From: an uncultured Psychrosphaera sp. | GTDB lineage: Bacteria; Pseudomonadota; Gammaproteobacteria; Enterobacterales; Alteromonadaceae | Assembly: GCF_947500655.1 (NCBI RefSeq) | Contig: NZ_CANMSK010000003.1 | Coordinates: forward strand, 62,001-126,000 | Length of the DNA: 64,000 bases | Direction: 5' to 3' | Program-made: the position numbers and the translations under genes | Notes under the pieces: model-generated | The model's input: only the letters and a program-made list of their open reading frames with translations | What the model was told of the DNA's origin: nothing | The model's database searches: none | In this document: piece after piece, positions 41,020-51,905 of the stretch | Position numbering within the stretch: position 1 is the first letter of the stretch | How the letters are laid out: each line of letters starts with the position of its first letter

Positions 41020-41391
41020 TTAGCGCTCAGCTATTGCTTTAACAATTGGAGAATCAGTAAAACCATTACCGGTAGCCCATTCTGCATCACCTGAACTTGC
41101 AAAATGTGATGCAGGTAATCGTTTTACGATAAATTCCCCTGTACTTATTGCTCCGTTTTTAATCGCATAACGAACCAAGGGCTCACCACCACAGGAAATA
41201 CCACTGTAGATATTGCGAAGTTTAACTCCGGCTTCTTTTAATTTTTTACGGAATCGACTTTTATCATCAGCTGCGACATTCTCACAAATCCCCGCTAACA
41301 AAGCTCCAACATCCGCAGACTTAACTACTGGTGAATAACTTAGTGTTATCATCACCAAAATACTCGTTAAAATACTTGCAAAAAACTTCAT
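41020..41391 (-). CDS. Small exported protein, DUF3718-like
   Basis: 123 residues from ATG 41391, which has AAAGG eight bases upstream. A GTG three codons earlier is less likely. The signal peptide ends near VVKSA. The mature part has two cysteines (AGICENVAADDKSRFRKKL and YSGISCGGEPLVRYAI), which could form a disulfide. The GGEPLVRYA pattern is like a small family common in marine Alteromonadales and Shewanella. No function is known. Confidence 0.75.
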   Translation of the reverse strand: MKFFASILTSILVMITLSYSPVVKSADVGALLAGICENVAADDKSRFRKKLKEAGVKLRNIYSGISCGGEPLVRYAIKNGAISTGEFIVKRLPASHFASSGDAEWATGNGFTDSPIVKAIAER

Positions 41392-41469
41392 AAAATACAC
41401 CTTTATTAGTTATTTCAATTTAAAAATAACATAAAAAAATATCTTATTAAACTTTATCGTAAAAGTTCC

Positions 41470-41964
41470 CTAACTATTTTTATTTAGTGTAACAAACTCA
41501 TATGCAAGAGAATTTTTTTCATCAGGCTGGTGTTGTTCATGTGAAACTTGCTGCCAATCTGCCACTTCAAGCCAATCAGGGAAGTGAGTATCACCATCAA
41601 CCTGTAAGTCTATAAAAGTTAAATATAAGGTATCTGCTTGAGGTAAAAACTGCTGATAAATATTACCTCCACCAATGATCATAACTTCACCCACATCGGA
41701 TACTAAATCCAGTGCTGATTCAGGCGAAGATACAACCTCAACTCCATCATGTGACCAATCTAAATTACGAGTGATCACTATATTTTTACGTCCAGGTAAA
41801 GGACGACCGATAGATTCGAAAGTTCGACGTCCCATAATTACAGGTTTACCTAGCGTAACCTTTTTAAAATGTTGCAAATCTGCTGGAAGGTGCCAAGGCA
41901 TGTCATTATCTTTGCCAATAACACGATCTTTCGCCATAGCAGCTATTAAAGAAATTTTTGTCAT
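41470..41964 (-). CDS. folA: Dihydrofolate reductase
   Basis: 164 residues, close to E. coli FolA (159). It opens ISLIAAMAKDRVIGKDNDMPWHLPADLQHFK, with the active-site acid in the DMPWHLPADL region. MGRRTFESIGRPLPGRKNIV is the NADPH-binding stretch and VMIIGGGNIYQQFLP the second nucleotide motif. It reduces dihydrofolate and is the trimethoprim target. It is followed by obgE 10 bases upstream on the same strand. Confidence 0.97.
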   Translation of the reverse strand: MTKISLIAAMAKDRVIGKDNDMPWHLPADLQHFKKVTLGKPVIMGRRTFESIGRPLPGRKNIVITRNLDWSHDGVEVVSSPESALDLVSDVGEVMIIGGGNIYQQFLPQADTLYLTFIDLQVDGDTHFPDWLEVADWQQVSHEQHQPDEKNSLAYEFVTLNKNS

Positions 41965-41974
41965 TTTTTAAACG

Positions 41975-43156
<1,182 letters not shown>

Positions 43157-43292
43157 TCAAGTTATTACTCAAAGATGTATTTTACTAGAATACCAAATTG
43201 AATAACTACAACTATATGTTCGAACGCAATATCTGCCAACTCTTCAAGATACTTTGTTCTATATTAATGCTTATGTTACAAGCGCAAAAACA

Positions 43293-43318
43293 AAAAACCC
43301 CGCAGCAGCGGGGTTTCA
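43293..43318 (-). terminator. Terminator between rpmA and obgE
   Basis: ACCCCGC-tgct-GCGGGGT on the minus strand followed by TTTTT, so the ribosomal protein pair may be partly insulated from obgE. Confidence 0.85.
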
Positions 43319-43341
43319 AATTTTGCAAAGGTTAACTGAAA

Positions 43342-43599
43342 TTATTCAGCAACAATACTTACGTATTTACGGTTAAGAGGACCTTTAACGTCGAACTTAA
43401 CTTTACCTTCTACAGTAGCAAACAATGTATGATCGCGGCCCATGCCAACGTTTGTGCCTGCGTGGAATTTAGTTCCACGTTGACGAACGATGATACTGCC
43501 AGATAAAACTGATTCTCCACCAAAACGTTTAACACCTAAACGTTTGCTTTCTGAATCACGACCGTTACGAGTACTACCACCAGCCTTTTTATGTGCCAT
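43342..43599 (-). CDS. rpmA: 50S ribosomal protein L27
   Basis: 85 residues opening [22 protein letters not shown], with [20 protein letters not shown]. The N-terminal tail reaches the peptidyl transferase centre. It is 19 bases from rplU in the usual pair. Confidence 0.98.
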   Translation of the reverse strand: MAHKKAGGSTRNGRDSESKRLGVKRFGGESVLSGSIIVRQRGTKFHAGTNVGMGRDHTLFATVEGKVKFDVKGPLNRKYVSIVAE

Positions 43600-43618
43600 T
43601 TTATAGTTCCTCTATTAA

Positions 43619-43930
43619 TTAAGCGTTAATGCCGGTAACTTTCACTTCTGTAAACCACTGGCGATGGCCAGCTTGTTTACGTGAATGTTTACGACGCTTA
43701 AATTTAACAATTTTTACTTTCTCACCACGACCGTGAGAGACAACTTCAGCTGAAACTTTTCCGCCAGCTACTAATGGAGCGCCAACCTTAACGTCGTCGC
43801 CATTAGCTACTAATAACACCTGATCAAACTCAATGATAGAACCAGTTTCTACCTCAAGTTTCTCAAGACGAATAGTTTGGCCTTCAGCAACACGGTGTTG
43901 TTTACCACCACTTTGGAATACCGCGTACAT
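43619..43930 (-). CDS. rplU: 50S ribosomal protein L21
   Basis: 103 residues from ATG 43930 ([17 protein letters not shown]), the same length as E. coli L21. A longer in-frame start at 43960 would translate the leader hairpin and is rejected. [16 protein letters not shown] is the RNA-binding loop. Confidence 0.97.
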   Translation of the reverse strand: MYAVFQSGGKQHRVAEGQTIRLEKLEVETGSIIEFDQVLLVANGDDVKVGAPLVAGGKVSAEVVSHGRGEKVKIVKFKRRKHSRKQAGHRQWFTEVKVTGINA

Positions 43931-43944
43931 ATTACTCCGTCTCC

Positions 43945-43961
43945 TGTGCGTTTCTCGCACA
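43945..43961 (-). promoter_or_regulatory. Leader hairpin before rplU
   Basis: TGTGCG-agaaa-CGCACA forms a 6 bp stem directly before the GGAG ribosome site at 43941-43944. Its position suggests control of L21 translation, possibly by the protein itself. Function inferred only. Confidence 0.4.
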
Positions 43962-44265
43962 AATTAATTCTTTAAAACAGGGCGCGAATTCTAATGGAGT
44001 TGAAATATAGACGCAAGCATAAATTGACTTAATTTTAAATAAATCGGTAATAATTGGCATATTCATCGATATTTAAGCCAAAGTAGCGAAATATTTGAGG
44101 GTAAATCTATTTTAACAAGCCTAATTTGCTAATTTGATAATAAATGGGTTCATTAAACAAATTAGTAAAAATGCGAAGAAGTTAAGTTAAGTTATTTAGA
44201 AAGTTGGCATACTCAGGTAAGATAACCGACAATTTAATAGTCCAGTATAAATTAGTCGGCAGTAA
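43962..44265. other. Divergent rplU/ispB intergenic region
   Basis: About 300 bases with no open frame worth calling. It must hold promoters in both directions. I cannot assign them firmly; TTGGCA at 44214-44219 is a weak -35 candidate for ispB. Confidence 0.5.
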
Positions 44266-45237
44266 ATGAACATCAAACAAATTTCTGAATTAGCAGAGCA
44301 AGACATGCAATTGGTTAATCAATGTATTGGCAAGCAGTTAAACTCTGATGTTGCGTTAATCAACCAACTCGGTATGTATATTGTTAATAGTGGCGGAAAA
44401 CGTATTCGTCCTATGTTAACAGTATTAGCTGCCAAAGCACTAAACTACCAAGGTGATAATCAACATACACTCGCAGCTATTATTGAATTTATTCATACGG
44501 CTACTTTGTTACATGACGATGTTGTTGATGAATCAACCTTGCGCCGTGGTAAACAAACTGCAAACGCGGTATTTGGCAATCAGGCCAGCGTATTAGTTGG
44601 TGACTTCTTATATACCCGCTCATTTCAAATGATGGTGACATTAGACTCCATGCGCATCATGAATATTTTAGCCGATGCAACTAACGTTATATCTGAAGGC
44701 GAAGTATTGCAGTTAATGAACTGTAACGACCCTGACACCACAGAACAAAGTTACTTTGATGTTATCTACGGAAAAACAGCTCGCCTGTTTGAAGCGACTA
44801 CACAGCTTGCTGCTATCATTGCTGAAAGCTCACCTGAGGTAGAAGATGCTATGCGTTTATACGGCATGCACTTAGGTACAGCCTTCCAATTAATTGATGA
44901 TGTTATGGATTATTCATCTGAAGCTGAAGATATGGGTAAAAACGTTGGTGACGACTTAGCTGAAGGTAAACCAACCTTACCTCTTCTATATGCAATGTGG
45001 AATTGTGAAGGAAAACAAAAACAACAAATTAGCGATGCTATTGAGCATGGTAATGGTATGGAACATTTAACTGATATTTTATCAACGATGAAACAAACCG
45101 GTGCGCTAGAATACACAAGACAAAAAGCCGAAGATGAAGCTGACAAAGCAATTAAAATGTTAGATATCATTCCAGAGTCTAGTTACAAACAAGCGCTAAT
45201 TGGCTTAGCGAATATTTCTGTGAATAGGACGGCTTAA
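44266..45237 (+). CDS. ispB: Octaprenyl diphosphate synthase
   Basis: 323 residues (E. coli IspB 323). Trans-prenyltransferase that builds the C40 side chain of ubiquinone and menaquinone. GGKRIRPMLTVL, the first Asp-rich motif LLHDDVVDESTLRRG and the second AFQLIDDVMDYS are intact. It is divergent from rplU-rpmA, as in E. coli. Confidence 0.96.
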   Translation: MNIKQISELAEQDMQLVNQCIGKQLNSDVALINQLGMYIVNSGGKRIRPMLTVLAAKALNYQGDNQHTLAAIIEFIHTATLLHDDVVDESTLRRGKQTANAVFGNQASVLVGDFLYTRSFQMMVTLDSMRIMNILADATNVISEGEVLQLMNCNDPDTTEQSYFDVIYGKTARLFEATTQLAAIIAESSPEVEDAMRLYGMHLGTAFQLIDDVMDYSSEAEDMGKNVGDDLAEGKPTLPLLYAMWNCEGKQKQQISDAIEHGNGMEHLTDILSTMKQTGALEYTRQKAEDEADKAIKMLDIIPESSYKQALIGLANISVNRTA

Positions 45238-45256
45238 GCGCTAGTTTCGATAAAGT

Positions 45257-45281
45257 AAGCTTTAAGGCTTTAAGGCTTTAA
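45257..45281 (+). repeat. 8 bp tandem repeat array A
   Basis: About three units of AAGGCTTT. TAGTTTCGA lies just before it (45242-45250). It is in inverted orientation to array B, 165 bases away. Confidence 0.85.
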
Positions 45282-45410
45282 AAACTTAATACTTAACTAG
45301 TTTCTAAGCTAGTATTATTTATTACATCCCATTATCCAAGCTTTCCAATATTCTAGCCCTCAAACTTTCCTACAAAGATTTTAAAGACATTCTTCTAACC
45401 ATTTCCATAA

Positions 45411-45440
45411 AAAAAGGTGCATTCAATATGCACCTTTCTT
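45411..45440. terminator. Terminator between ispB and mdh
   Basis: AAAGGTGCAT-tcaat-ATGCACCTTT with a longer T run on the minus strand (mdh side). Confidence 0.82.
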
Positions 45441-45444
45441 TTAC

Positions 45445-45508
45445 AGCCTTATAGCCTTATAGCCTTACAGCCTTAAAGCCTTAAAGCCTTAAAGCCTTAA
45501 AGCTTTAT
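45445..45508 (-). repeat. 8 bp tandem repeat array B
   Basis: Seven exact-length units of AGCCTTA(T/C/A) and one variant, AGCTTTAT, running up to the mdh stop codon. On the minus strand the unit reads (N)TAAGGCT, the same word as arrays A and C. Confidence 0.9.
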
Positions 45509-46452
45509 TAAGCTGGACTATTAACGAAGTCTTCACCTAATTTGATGTCAGCTTTTAGGCCGTCAAGCATGTCAGCTTTACATTTTGTTTCATATTCACT
45601 GATATCGCCGTAATGTAAAATTTCTTTTACGCCGTCTTTACCAATTAATACAGGTTGAGCAAAGAAACGTGCATCTTCGCCGTCGCCTTCAACATATGTG
45701 TATTCATAAACGTCGTCTTCGCCATTTAATGCGTCAACTAAGCTTAAGCAGAAACGAGCTGCTGCAAGTCCCATTGATAATGTAGCAGATCCGCCACCAG
45801 CTTTTGCTTCAACAACTTCAGTACCAGCATTTTGGATACGGTTAGTTAATTTTTCAATTTCTTCTTGAGTGAAGTCAGCGCCTTCAACTTGAGAAAGTAA
45901 TGGAAGAATTGTAGTACCACTGTGTCCACCTATAACTGGAACAACGATTTCTTCTACGTCTAAGCCTTTTAATTCAGCAACAAACGTTTCAGCACGGATA
46001 ACGTCTAGTGTTGTAACACCGAATAATTTAGCTGGGTTATATACACCTTTCGCTTTTAATGCTTCTGCAGCAATCGCTACAGTTGTATTAACTGGATTAG
46101 TGATGATAGCGATACAAGCTTTTGGAGCATGATCAGCAATTGCATCTACTAAGTTTTTAACGATACCAGCATTTATGTTAAATAAATCTGAACGGTCCAT
46201 ACCAGGTTTACGTGGAACACCAGCTGGAATTAATACTACGTCAGCACCTGTTAATGCTTTATCTAGATCGTCAGCACCAAAGCCTTCAACTTTTACAGCT
46301 GTTGGTATGTGGCTTAAATCAACTGCAACACCTGGAACAACCGGTGCAACATCATATAACGCTAGATCTGTACCTGCTGGTAATTGCGTTTTTAGTAATA
46401 AAGATAGAGCTTGACCGATACCGCCTGCGGCGCCTAATACTGCAACTTTCAT
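45508..46452 (-). CDS. mdh: Malate dehydrogenase
   Basis: 314 residues from ATG 46452 ([20 protein letters not shown]). A longer frame to 46527 lacks family support. GAAGGIGQ binds [23 protein letters not shown] holds substrate arginines, and [14 protein letters not shown] carries the catalytic His. TCA-cycle enzyme. It is divergent from argR, the usual gammaproteobacterial arrangement. Confidence 0.97.
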   Translation of the reverse strand: MKVAVLGAAGGIGQALSLLLKTQLPAGTDLALYDVAPVVPGVAVDLSHIPTAVKVEGFGADDLDKALTGADVVLIPAGVPRKPGMDRSDLFNINAGIVKNLVDAIADHAPKACIAIITNPVNTTVAIAAEALKAKGVYNPAKLFGVTTLDVIRAETFVAELKGLDVEEIVVPVIGGHSGTTILPLLSQVEGADFTQEEIEKLTNRIQNAGTEVVEAKAGGGSATLSMGLAAARFCLSLVDALNGEDDVYEYTYVEGDGEDARFFAQPVLIGKDGVKEILHYGDISEYETKCKADMLDGLKADIKLGEDFVNSPA

Positions 46453-46598
46453 ATTCTTCTCCGAAGTCATTTTGTTTAGAGGATATTTATACGCACAGAC
46501 CATACTTAAATCTGAGTAAAAACTCAATTAGCATTTAGTCTATATTAGTATATTTTTGTTAATTACTTTAAACTACGCACAAGTTTTTAGGGGGATAC

Positions 46599-47063
46599 AT
46601 GAGCCAAGTGAAGCAAGAAGAATTAATAAAGTCATTTAAAGCACTATTAAAAGAAGAAAAATTCGGCTCTCAAGGTGATATTGTCGATGCATTAAAAGGG
46701 TTAGGTTTTGATAATGTAAGTCAATCTAAGGTATCCCGTTTACTATCAAAATTTGGAGCGGTTAGAACTAGAAATGCCAAGCAAGAAATGGTGTATTGTT
46801 TACCTGCTGAATTGGGCATGCCTACAGCTAAAAGCCCATTAAGACAGCTAGTGTTAGATATAGAACACAATGAATCTATGGTGATCATTCGTACCAGTCC
46901 AGGGGCTGCACAACTCATAGCTCGATTACTGGACTCTGTTGGTAAAGCAGAAGGTGTGTTAGGTACAATTGCTGGTGATGACACTATTTTTATAGCCCCA
47001 TTAAAAGTAAGCGATATAGAGCATACTCTTGAAAATATTAGACAATTATTTGAAAGCGTTTAA
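46599..47063 (+). CDS. argR: Arginine repressor ArgR
   Basis: 154 residues (E. coli 156). The winged helix-turn-helix includes the SKVSRLL recognition helix. The C-terminal arginine-binding and trimer domain has [11 protein letters not shown] and [10 protein letters not shown]. It represses arginine biosynthesis genes. AGGGGG lies 8 bases before the start. I did not find a convincing ARG box in the mdh-argR gap. Confidence 0.96.
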   Translation: MSQVKQEELIKSFKALLKEEKFGSQGDIVDALKGLGFDNVSQSKVSRLLSKFGAVRTRNAKQEMVYCLPAELGMPTAKSPLRQLVLDIEHNESMVIIRTSPGAAQLIARLLDSVGKAEGVLGTIAGDDTIFIAPLKVSDIEHTLENIRQLFESV

Positions 47064-47079
47064 TTAAAAATTAATGTAC

Positions 47080-47111
47080 AAAAAAGGTTCCTTAAAAGGA
47101 ACCTTTTTTGT
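47080..47111. terminator. Bidirectional terminator after argR
   Basis: AAAAAGGTTCC-ttaaaa-GGAACCTTTTT with A and T runs. Confidence 0.87.
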
Positions 47112-47136
47112 TTGTGTTTTACTAAAACGATAAATA

Positions 47137-48057
47137 CTAACCAACATTGCCTTGGTTTTTAAGGAAATCGATGGAAGGTGCAAAAAACGCTGAACCAGTC
47201 TCTGCTGTTGTATAATCTAGCATATGATCGTAATTACCATCACCACTACCAAAAACCATATTATGCAATATACGTTCAAAATTAGTTGGTTGTGCACAAT
47301 ACGAAATAAACAGTAATCCCTGAGTTGATGCATTCCCGTAAGGCATACTTTGACGCATTAATTCTAAACTATTACCATTTTCATCTTTAAGACTAGCGTG
47401 TTTTACATGTGAAGTGTCTGGCATATCTTCTTTAGACATTTCAATATCATCTATTTTGGTTCGGCCAATGATCAGTTCTTGCTCTTCAGTAGGAACTTTA
47501 TCCCAGCGAGCCAAGTTATGGCGGTAACGCTGGACATGTAAATAGCTTCCTGATGCAAACGTGCCATGTTTAACTAAAGCCACATCTCTACGGTTGCGTC
47601 CTTTCGGATTTTCCGTACCGTCAACAAATCCAGTTAGGTCTCGGCCATCTAAATAACGAAAACAAGGGACTTGTTCTATTAGCTCTATCATCTCACCGAA
47701 CAAACTAACCAAACGCTGGCATGCGATATAATTAACATCTTGTCTATCGGATCTTAATTGCACAAATAAATCTATCGACTCACCAGGCATATACCTATCA
47801 TCATGTTTAATAGCAGAGAAAGGTTTCAAACCTTCTGGTTTTTTATCTGGATAGAGATCATCCCAAAAACTAGCACCTATGGCAATAACGGCACTGAACA
47901 TAGCTTCAGAAAATTGTTCGTTAATTTCTTCGAATATTTTAGGTAACTGAGTTAATGCTTCACGTATTACAGGTTCATAACCATCATGTGCATTAAAAAA
48001 CAAATGAAGCCCATGTAAATTCGCTTCTGCGCAAACCCCCCATTGTTCTCTCGCCAC
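47137..48057 (-). CDS. DyP-type haem peroxidase
   Basis: 306 residues, in the size range of YfeX-type cytosolic DyP peroxidases. GFVDGTENPKGRN is the GXXDG motif with the catalytic distal Asp, followed by the conserved Arg of AHN/QR-type segments (HVQRYRHNLARW). No Tat or Sec signal is visible, so it is probably cytoplasmic. Relatives oxidise porphyrinogens and dyes, and some are packed in encapsulins, but no encapsulin gene is adjacent. Confidence 0.92.
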   Translation of the reverse strand: MAREQWGVCAEANLHGLHLFFNAHDGYEPVIREALTQLPKIFEEINEQFSEAMFSAVIAIGASFWDDLYPDKKPEGLKPFSAIKHDDRYMPGESIDLFVQLRSDRQDVNYIACQRLVSLFGEMIELIEQVPCFRYLDGRDLTGFVDGTENPKGRNRRDVALVKHGTFASGSYLHVQRYRHNLARWDKVPTEEQELIIGRTKIDDIEMSKEDMPDTSHVKHASLKDENGNSLELMRQSMPYGNASTQGLLFISYCAQPTNFERILHNMVFGSGDGNYDHMLDYTTAETGSAFFAPSIDFLKNQGNVG

Positions 48058-48361
48058 AAATCACTCCTAAACTACATTTATAATAATCTTGATATAGCCA
48101 TACTGGCCAAACGGCTTAGAGTATAGATATTTATTTTGAATACTCTACATTATCAATGCGAATACTTCTTTTATTTATATCATTTTTATTTCAATTTTCA
48201 CTAAAACAACCATTTAAAAAGTGAAGCTTATGTTTATTTCCCCTTGAAACTATATAAATAAAATAGTCATAGCTAAGTTTGTACCCGTGCAAACCTAACA
48301 GTAAATGAATATGTTCCAACCATTACAGTTGTGAGTATTTTTTATTACAAAAACATTACCA
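48058..48361. other. Intergenic region between the DyP and porin genes
   Basis: AT-rich, with no credible gene. The first 60 bases should hold the DyP promoter on the minus strand. Confidence 0.5.
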
Positions 48362-48395
48362 ATGTAATACTACTGTAACATTTGTGTTTTTTAAT
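48362..48395 (+). promoter_or_regulatory. Pho box and -10 of the porin gene
   Basis: ATGTAAT-ACTA-CTGTAAC (48362-48379), then 10 bases, then TTTAAT. Same layout as the phoB, pstS and pstC promoters. Confidence 0.65.
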
Positions 48396-48470
48396 AGTGT
48401 CAACTTAAATAAGACTAACGTTTTATTATGTACATCTATTATTAACCAATTCCTTATGAAGGCGCCTCAA

Positions 48471-49376
48471 ATGAAAATGCTTAAAACAATACTAGCAACA
48501 GCTGTTATCTCTGCTTCAATTACTCCAGCTTTAGCTGATACCGATGTATACGGTAAACTTAATGTCTCAGTGCAAAGTTCAGATAGTGGTGAGGGTGCGG
48601 TTTCAGAGCTTAAAAGCAATTCTTCACGCTTTGGCTTAAAAGGAATAACTCAGTTAGATGATGGCTTATCATTAGTTTATAAATATGAATTTCAAGTTGA
48701 TGTTACTGATGAATCTAAAGAAGAAAATCTTAAGTCACGTAACCAATACATTGGTTTAAAAGGTAACTTTGGTGAAGTGCTACTAGGGCGTAATGATACT
48801 GTCTTAAAACAGTCACAAGGCAAGTTCGATCTTTTCTCTGATTACGAAGCTGATATAAAAAACATTGGTTGGAAAGGTGAAAACCGCGCTGATGACTCTG
48901 TCACATATAAAACACCTAAGTTTAATAATTTCCAATTTGGTTTAACATATATCCTTGATGAAGAAAACGACGATGCATCAACCTCTTTCTCTGCAACCTA
49001 TGGTGATGGCGCACTGAAAAAAGACAAATTCTATGCTGCAGTAGCACTAGACAGTGAAGTTGGTGGTTATGATTCTACTCGTATTACTTTAGGGACTAAA
49101 CTGTCTGATGTTAAATTGGGTTTAATATTTCAAACTCAAGAAGCAGTTGAAACCGGTATTGAAAAATCTGGTGTAATGTTAAGTGCTGACTATAAAATTG
49201 GTTTATATAATGTTAAGGGCCAATACCAGACATTAGAAGATGACGCTGGAATTACACTTGGGTTAGACCGTAAATTAGGTAAAAGTACAAAAGCTTTTGC
49301 TTTTTATACGACTTTTACTCCTGACGTTGGTGACGACGAATCTTATCTCGCTTTAGGCCTAGAACATAAATTCTAA
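48471..49376 (+). CDS. General outer-membrane porin, probably phosphate-regulated
   Basis: 301 residues from ATG 48471, with GAAGG 8 bases upstream. The frame is open to an ATG at 48384, but that would sit inside the promoter. The signal peptide ends TPALA. The mature start, DTDVYGKLNVSVQSSDSG, plus SRFGLKGITQLDDGLSLVYKYEFQV and the C-terminal ALGLEHKF (terminal Phe for BAM recognition) are typical of trimeric porins. With a Pho box and phoBR next to it, it may play a PhoE-like anion or phosphate role; selectivity cannot be read from sequence. Confidence 0.9.
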   Translation: MKMLKTILATAVISASITPALADTDVYGKLNVSVQSSDSGEGAVSELKSNSSRFGLKGITQLDDGLSLVYKYEFQVDVTDESKEENLKSRNQYIGLKGNFGEVLLGRNDTVLKQSQGKFDLFSDYEADIKNIGWKGENRADDSVTYKTPKFNNFQFGLTYILDEENDDASTSFSATYGDGALKKDKFYAAVALDSEVGGYDSTRITLGTKLSDVKLGLIFQTQEAVETGIEKSGVMLSADYKIGLYNVKGQYQTLEDDAGITLGLDRKLGKSTKAFAFYTTFTPDVGDDESYLALGLEHKF

Positions 49377-49417
49377 ATAATTAAAGCTCACTTACTAATT
49401 GTAGTATAAGTTAAAAA

Positions 49418-49443
49418 TAAAACCGCCTTGTGCGGTTTTTTTA
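49418..49443 (+). terminator. Terminator after the porin gene
   Basis: AAAACCGC-cttgt-GCGGTTTT followed by TTTTA. Confidence 0.83.
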
Positions 49444-49644
49444 TGCCTTTGAGTTTAACTATGGACGATTAGTTACTCCAACTAGGTTCTTATAAATTTC
49501 AGTCAAACAGTAAATAGAACCCGTATTTTAGAGCCCTCAGTCTTGCTACATGCAACCAATAGCCGCCAGTTATTACTGGAAAATCAAATATATACAGCCA
49601 CTAACATTCAAGTTTTATTAAATATAAGTTATAAACTAACCTAG
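49444..49644. other. Intergenic region before phoB
   Basis: Holds no gene I can support; leads into the phoB Pho box. Confidence 0.5.
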
Positions 49645-49678
49645 CTGTCATAAAAATGTCATAATTATTAGACATACT
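49645..49678 (+). promoter_or_regulatory. Pho box and -10 of phoB
   Basis: CTGTCAT-AAAA-ATGTCAT (49645-49662) is the best match to the PhoB consensus in the window. CATACT starts 10 bases later. Suggests autoregulation of phoBR. Confidence 0.85.
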
Positions 49679-49745
49679 GAGCACACTGAATAATTTCAAC
49701 ATCATTCCAATTGAATTTTGTATAACTTATAGATAAAGATTAACA

Positions 49746-50429
49746 ATGATGAATAAAATTTTAATTATAGAAGACGAAGCTCCTATCAGGGAAATGCTAG
49801 TCTTTATACTAGAACAAAATGGTTACCAAGCTTTAGAAGCTGGTAGCTTTGAAGAAGCACAACGTCACTTAGTTGAGCCTGTACCTGTATTAATATTACT
49901 TGATTGGATGCTACCTGATGTTAGCGGCATTCAAATTGCCAAGTCATTAAAACAAGGTGATCTAACTAAACATATTCCTATTATTATGTTAACCGCCAAA
50001 GGCGAAGAAGAAGACAAAATAAAAGGCTTAGAAGTTGGCGCTGATGATTATATGACTAAACCGTTTTCTCCAAAAGAATTAATGGCTAGAATTAAAGCGG
50101 TATTACGCCGAGTAGCGCCTACGGCGATTGAAGAAGCCGTAGAAGCAGACGGTATAATCCTTGATCCGGTATCTCATCGTGTTACTGTGCACAACAAATT
50201 GGTGGAGCTAGGGCCTACTGAATTTAGATTACTTCACTTTTTTATGACTCACCCAGACCGTGTTTATAGCCGAGAACAGCTACTAGACCATGTATGGGGC
50301 ACCAACGTTTATGTTGAAGACCGTACGGTTGATGTTCAGATAAGAAGATTAAGAAAAGCAATTGGTGAAGTTAATACCATGATCCAGACGGTACGAGGCT
50401 CAGGGTATCGTTTCTCTAAAACGACATAA
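49746..50429 (+). CDS. phoB: Phosphate regulon response regulator PhoB
   Basis: 227 residues (E. coli 229). The receiver has the acidic pair at 9-11, phospho-acceptor Asp53 in LLDWMLPD and [32 protein letters not shown]. The winged-helix DNA-binding domain ends [14 protein letters not shown] and VRGSGYRF. It binds Pho boxes when phosphorylated by PhoR. phoR follows 11 bases on. Confidence 0.97.
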   Translation: MMNKILIIEDEAPIREMLVFILEQNGYQALEAGSFEEAQRHLVEPVPVLILLDWMLPDVSGIQIAKSLKQGDLTKHIPIIMLTAKGEEEDKIKGLEVGADDYMTKPFSPKELMARIKAVLRRVAPTAIEEAVEADGIILDPVSHRVTVHNKLVELGPTEFRLLHFFMTHPDRVYSREQLLDHVWGTNVYVEDRTVDVQIRRLRKAIGEVNTMIQTVRGSGYRFSKTT

Positions 50430-50440
50430 AGAAGTAACAA

Positions 50441-51742
50441 ATGCGTCATTTACCAAACGGCAGAAATTTATTAACTAAGGTAGTATTATTTTTACTACCT
50501 TTTTTCTTAATAGGCATTTCACTTGGCATTCCAGTCGAAATGGTTTGTCTAGGACTTATTTGTTTAATAGGTTGGAATTACCATCAGCTTCTATTACTCA
50601 TAAATTGGTTGTGGAAACAACGTGGAGCTTACCCACCGGCATCAAAAGGAATATGGTCTGACGTTTTTGACGGCATCTATCAGCAACAACGTAAACATAA
50701 AAAAAAGCGTAATGAATTAACAGTACTAGTAAGACGTTTTCGTTTAGGTGCTGAATCATTACCTGATGCTGCTATTGTATTTAACAATGATAGAACCTTA
50801 GTATGGTGTAATTCTTTAGCACAAAAAATGCTAGGATTTAAATGGCCAGAAGATATGGGAAATCGTATAGATAACTTCTTACGCCAGCCTGAGTTTATTG
50901 AATATTTAGAATTAGAAAACTACGAAAAACCATTTGAATTCCCTTCTCCAGTAAATGAACTCATTATATTAGAGTGTCGTATTGCGCCATTTGAAAAAGA
51001 TAAATGGACATTAATTGCCCGAGATATCACCCAAATAAAACAAATTGAACAAATGCGTAAAGACTTTATTGCTAATGTCTCTCACGAATTAAGAACACCA
51101 TTAACGGTTATGCGTGGCTATTTAGAACTATTAACTGAATCTGACGTGCCAGAAGCCGCTATTTGGAAAAAAGCCCATGCCATGATGAATGAACAAACCA
51201 TTCGAATGGACGGATTAGTCAATCAATTGTTAACACTAACCAAATTAGAAAACAAACAATTTGTATTAGCTCAAAGTAAAGTGAACGTGGTTCGTTTACT
51301 ACAAATGATCGCAGAAGAAGCAAAAACACTTTCTGAAAACAAACATATTATAAATCTAGATATTGAGCCCAATTTATTTATTCGCAGCAGCGAAGAACAA
51401 ATACGCAGTGCCTTCTCTAATTTAATATTTAACGCAGCAAGGTATACGCCAGCAGGTGAAAGTATCAATATTAGTTGGAAAGCATTGGATAATGGCGGCG
51501 CTAAATTTGTCTGTCGTGATACTGGTGATGGTATACCAGCTGAGCATTTATCACGTTTAACGGAAAGATTTTATCGGGTGAATCAAGCAAGGACTCGCGA
51601 CTCGGGAGGTTCTGGTCTTGGTTTATCTATTGTTAAGCATATCCTAGCCAATCATAACTCAGACTTAGAGATCTCGAGTCAGGTTAATATTGGCAGTACT
51701 TTTTCTTTCACTATCCCAGCTGAGTTTATTGTTAAAGAGTGA
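50441..51742 (+). CDS. phoR: Phosphate regulon sensor kinase PhoR
   Basis: 433 residues. Two N-terminal membrane segments (about 10-45) lack a periplasmic loop. A PAS domain (about 100-195), HisKA with VSHELRTPLTVM (His215) and an ATPase domain with DTGDGIP and GGSGLGLSIV follow. It lacks a sensory periplasmic domain, in line with signalling through PstSCAB and PhoU. Confidence 0.96.
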   Translation: MRHLPNGRNLLTKVVLFLLPFFLIGISLGIPVEMVCLGLICLIGWNYHQLLLLINWLWKQRGAYPPASKGIWSDVFDGIYQQQRKHKKKRNELTVLVRRFRLGAESLPDAAIVFNNDRTLVWCNSLAQKMLGFKWPEDMGNRIDNFLRQPEFIEYLELENYEKPFEFPSPVNELIILECRIAPFEKDKWTLIARDITQIKQIEQMRKDFIANVSHELRTPLTVMRGYLELLTESDVPEAAIWKKAHAMMNEQTIRMDGLVNQLLTLTKLENKQFVLAQSKVNVVRLLQMIAEEAKTLSENKHIINLDIEPNLFIRSSEEQIRSAFSNLIFNAARYTPAGESINISWKALDNGGAKFVCRDTGDGIPAEHLSRLTERFYRVNQARTRDSGGSGLGLSIVKHILANHNSDLEISSQVNIGSTFSFTIPAEFIVKE

Positions 51743-51905
51743 TTAATCAATTTGTGTAATAGTGAACGTGTTAAATTAAAACAACACTCTCTATTACTTC
51801 TTGAATCTAAGTAATAAGTGAATCTAAATGTCTACAAATGATTAAGAAGTGACTAAACAGCCATTAAAACAAGTACATTTATAGACAAATATATAAATTG
51901 CCGTT

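Noticed and set aside
46212-46538. 108-residue plus-strand frame opposite mdh
   Set aside because: A Leu/Gln-rich shadow of malate dehydrogenase with no support.
48384-48470. Longer N-terminus for the porin
   Set aside because: It would start between the Pho box and the -10 and place the signal peptide at residue 30.
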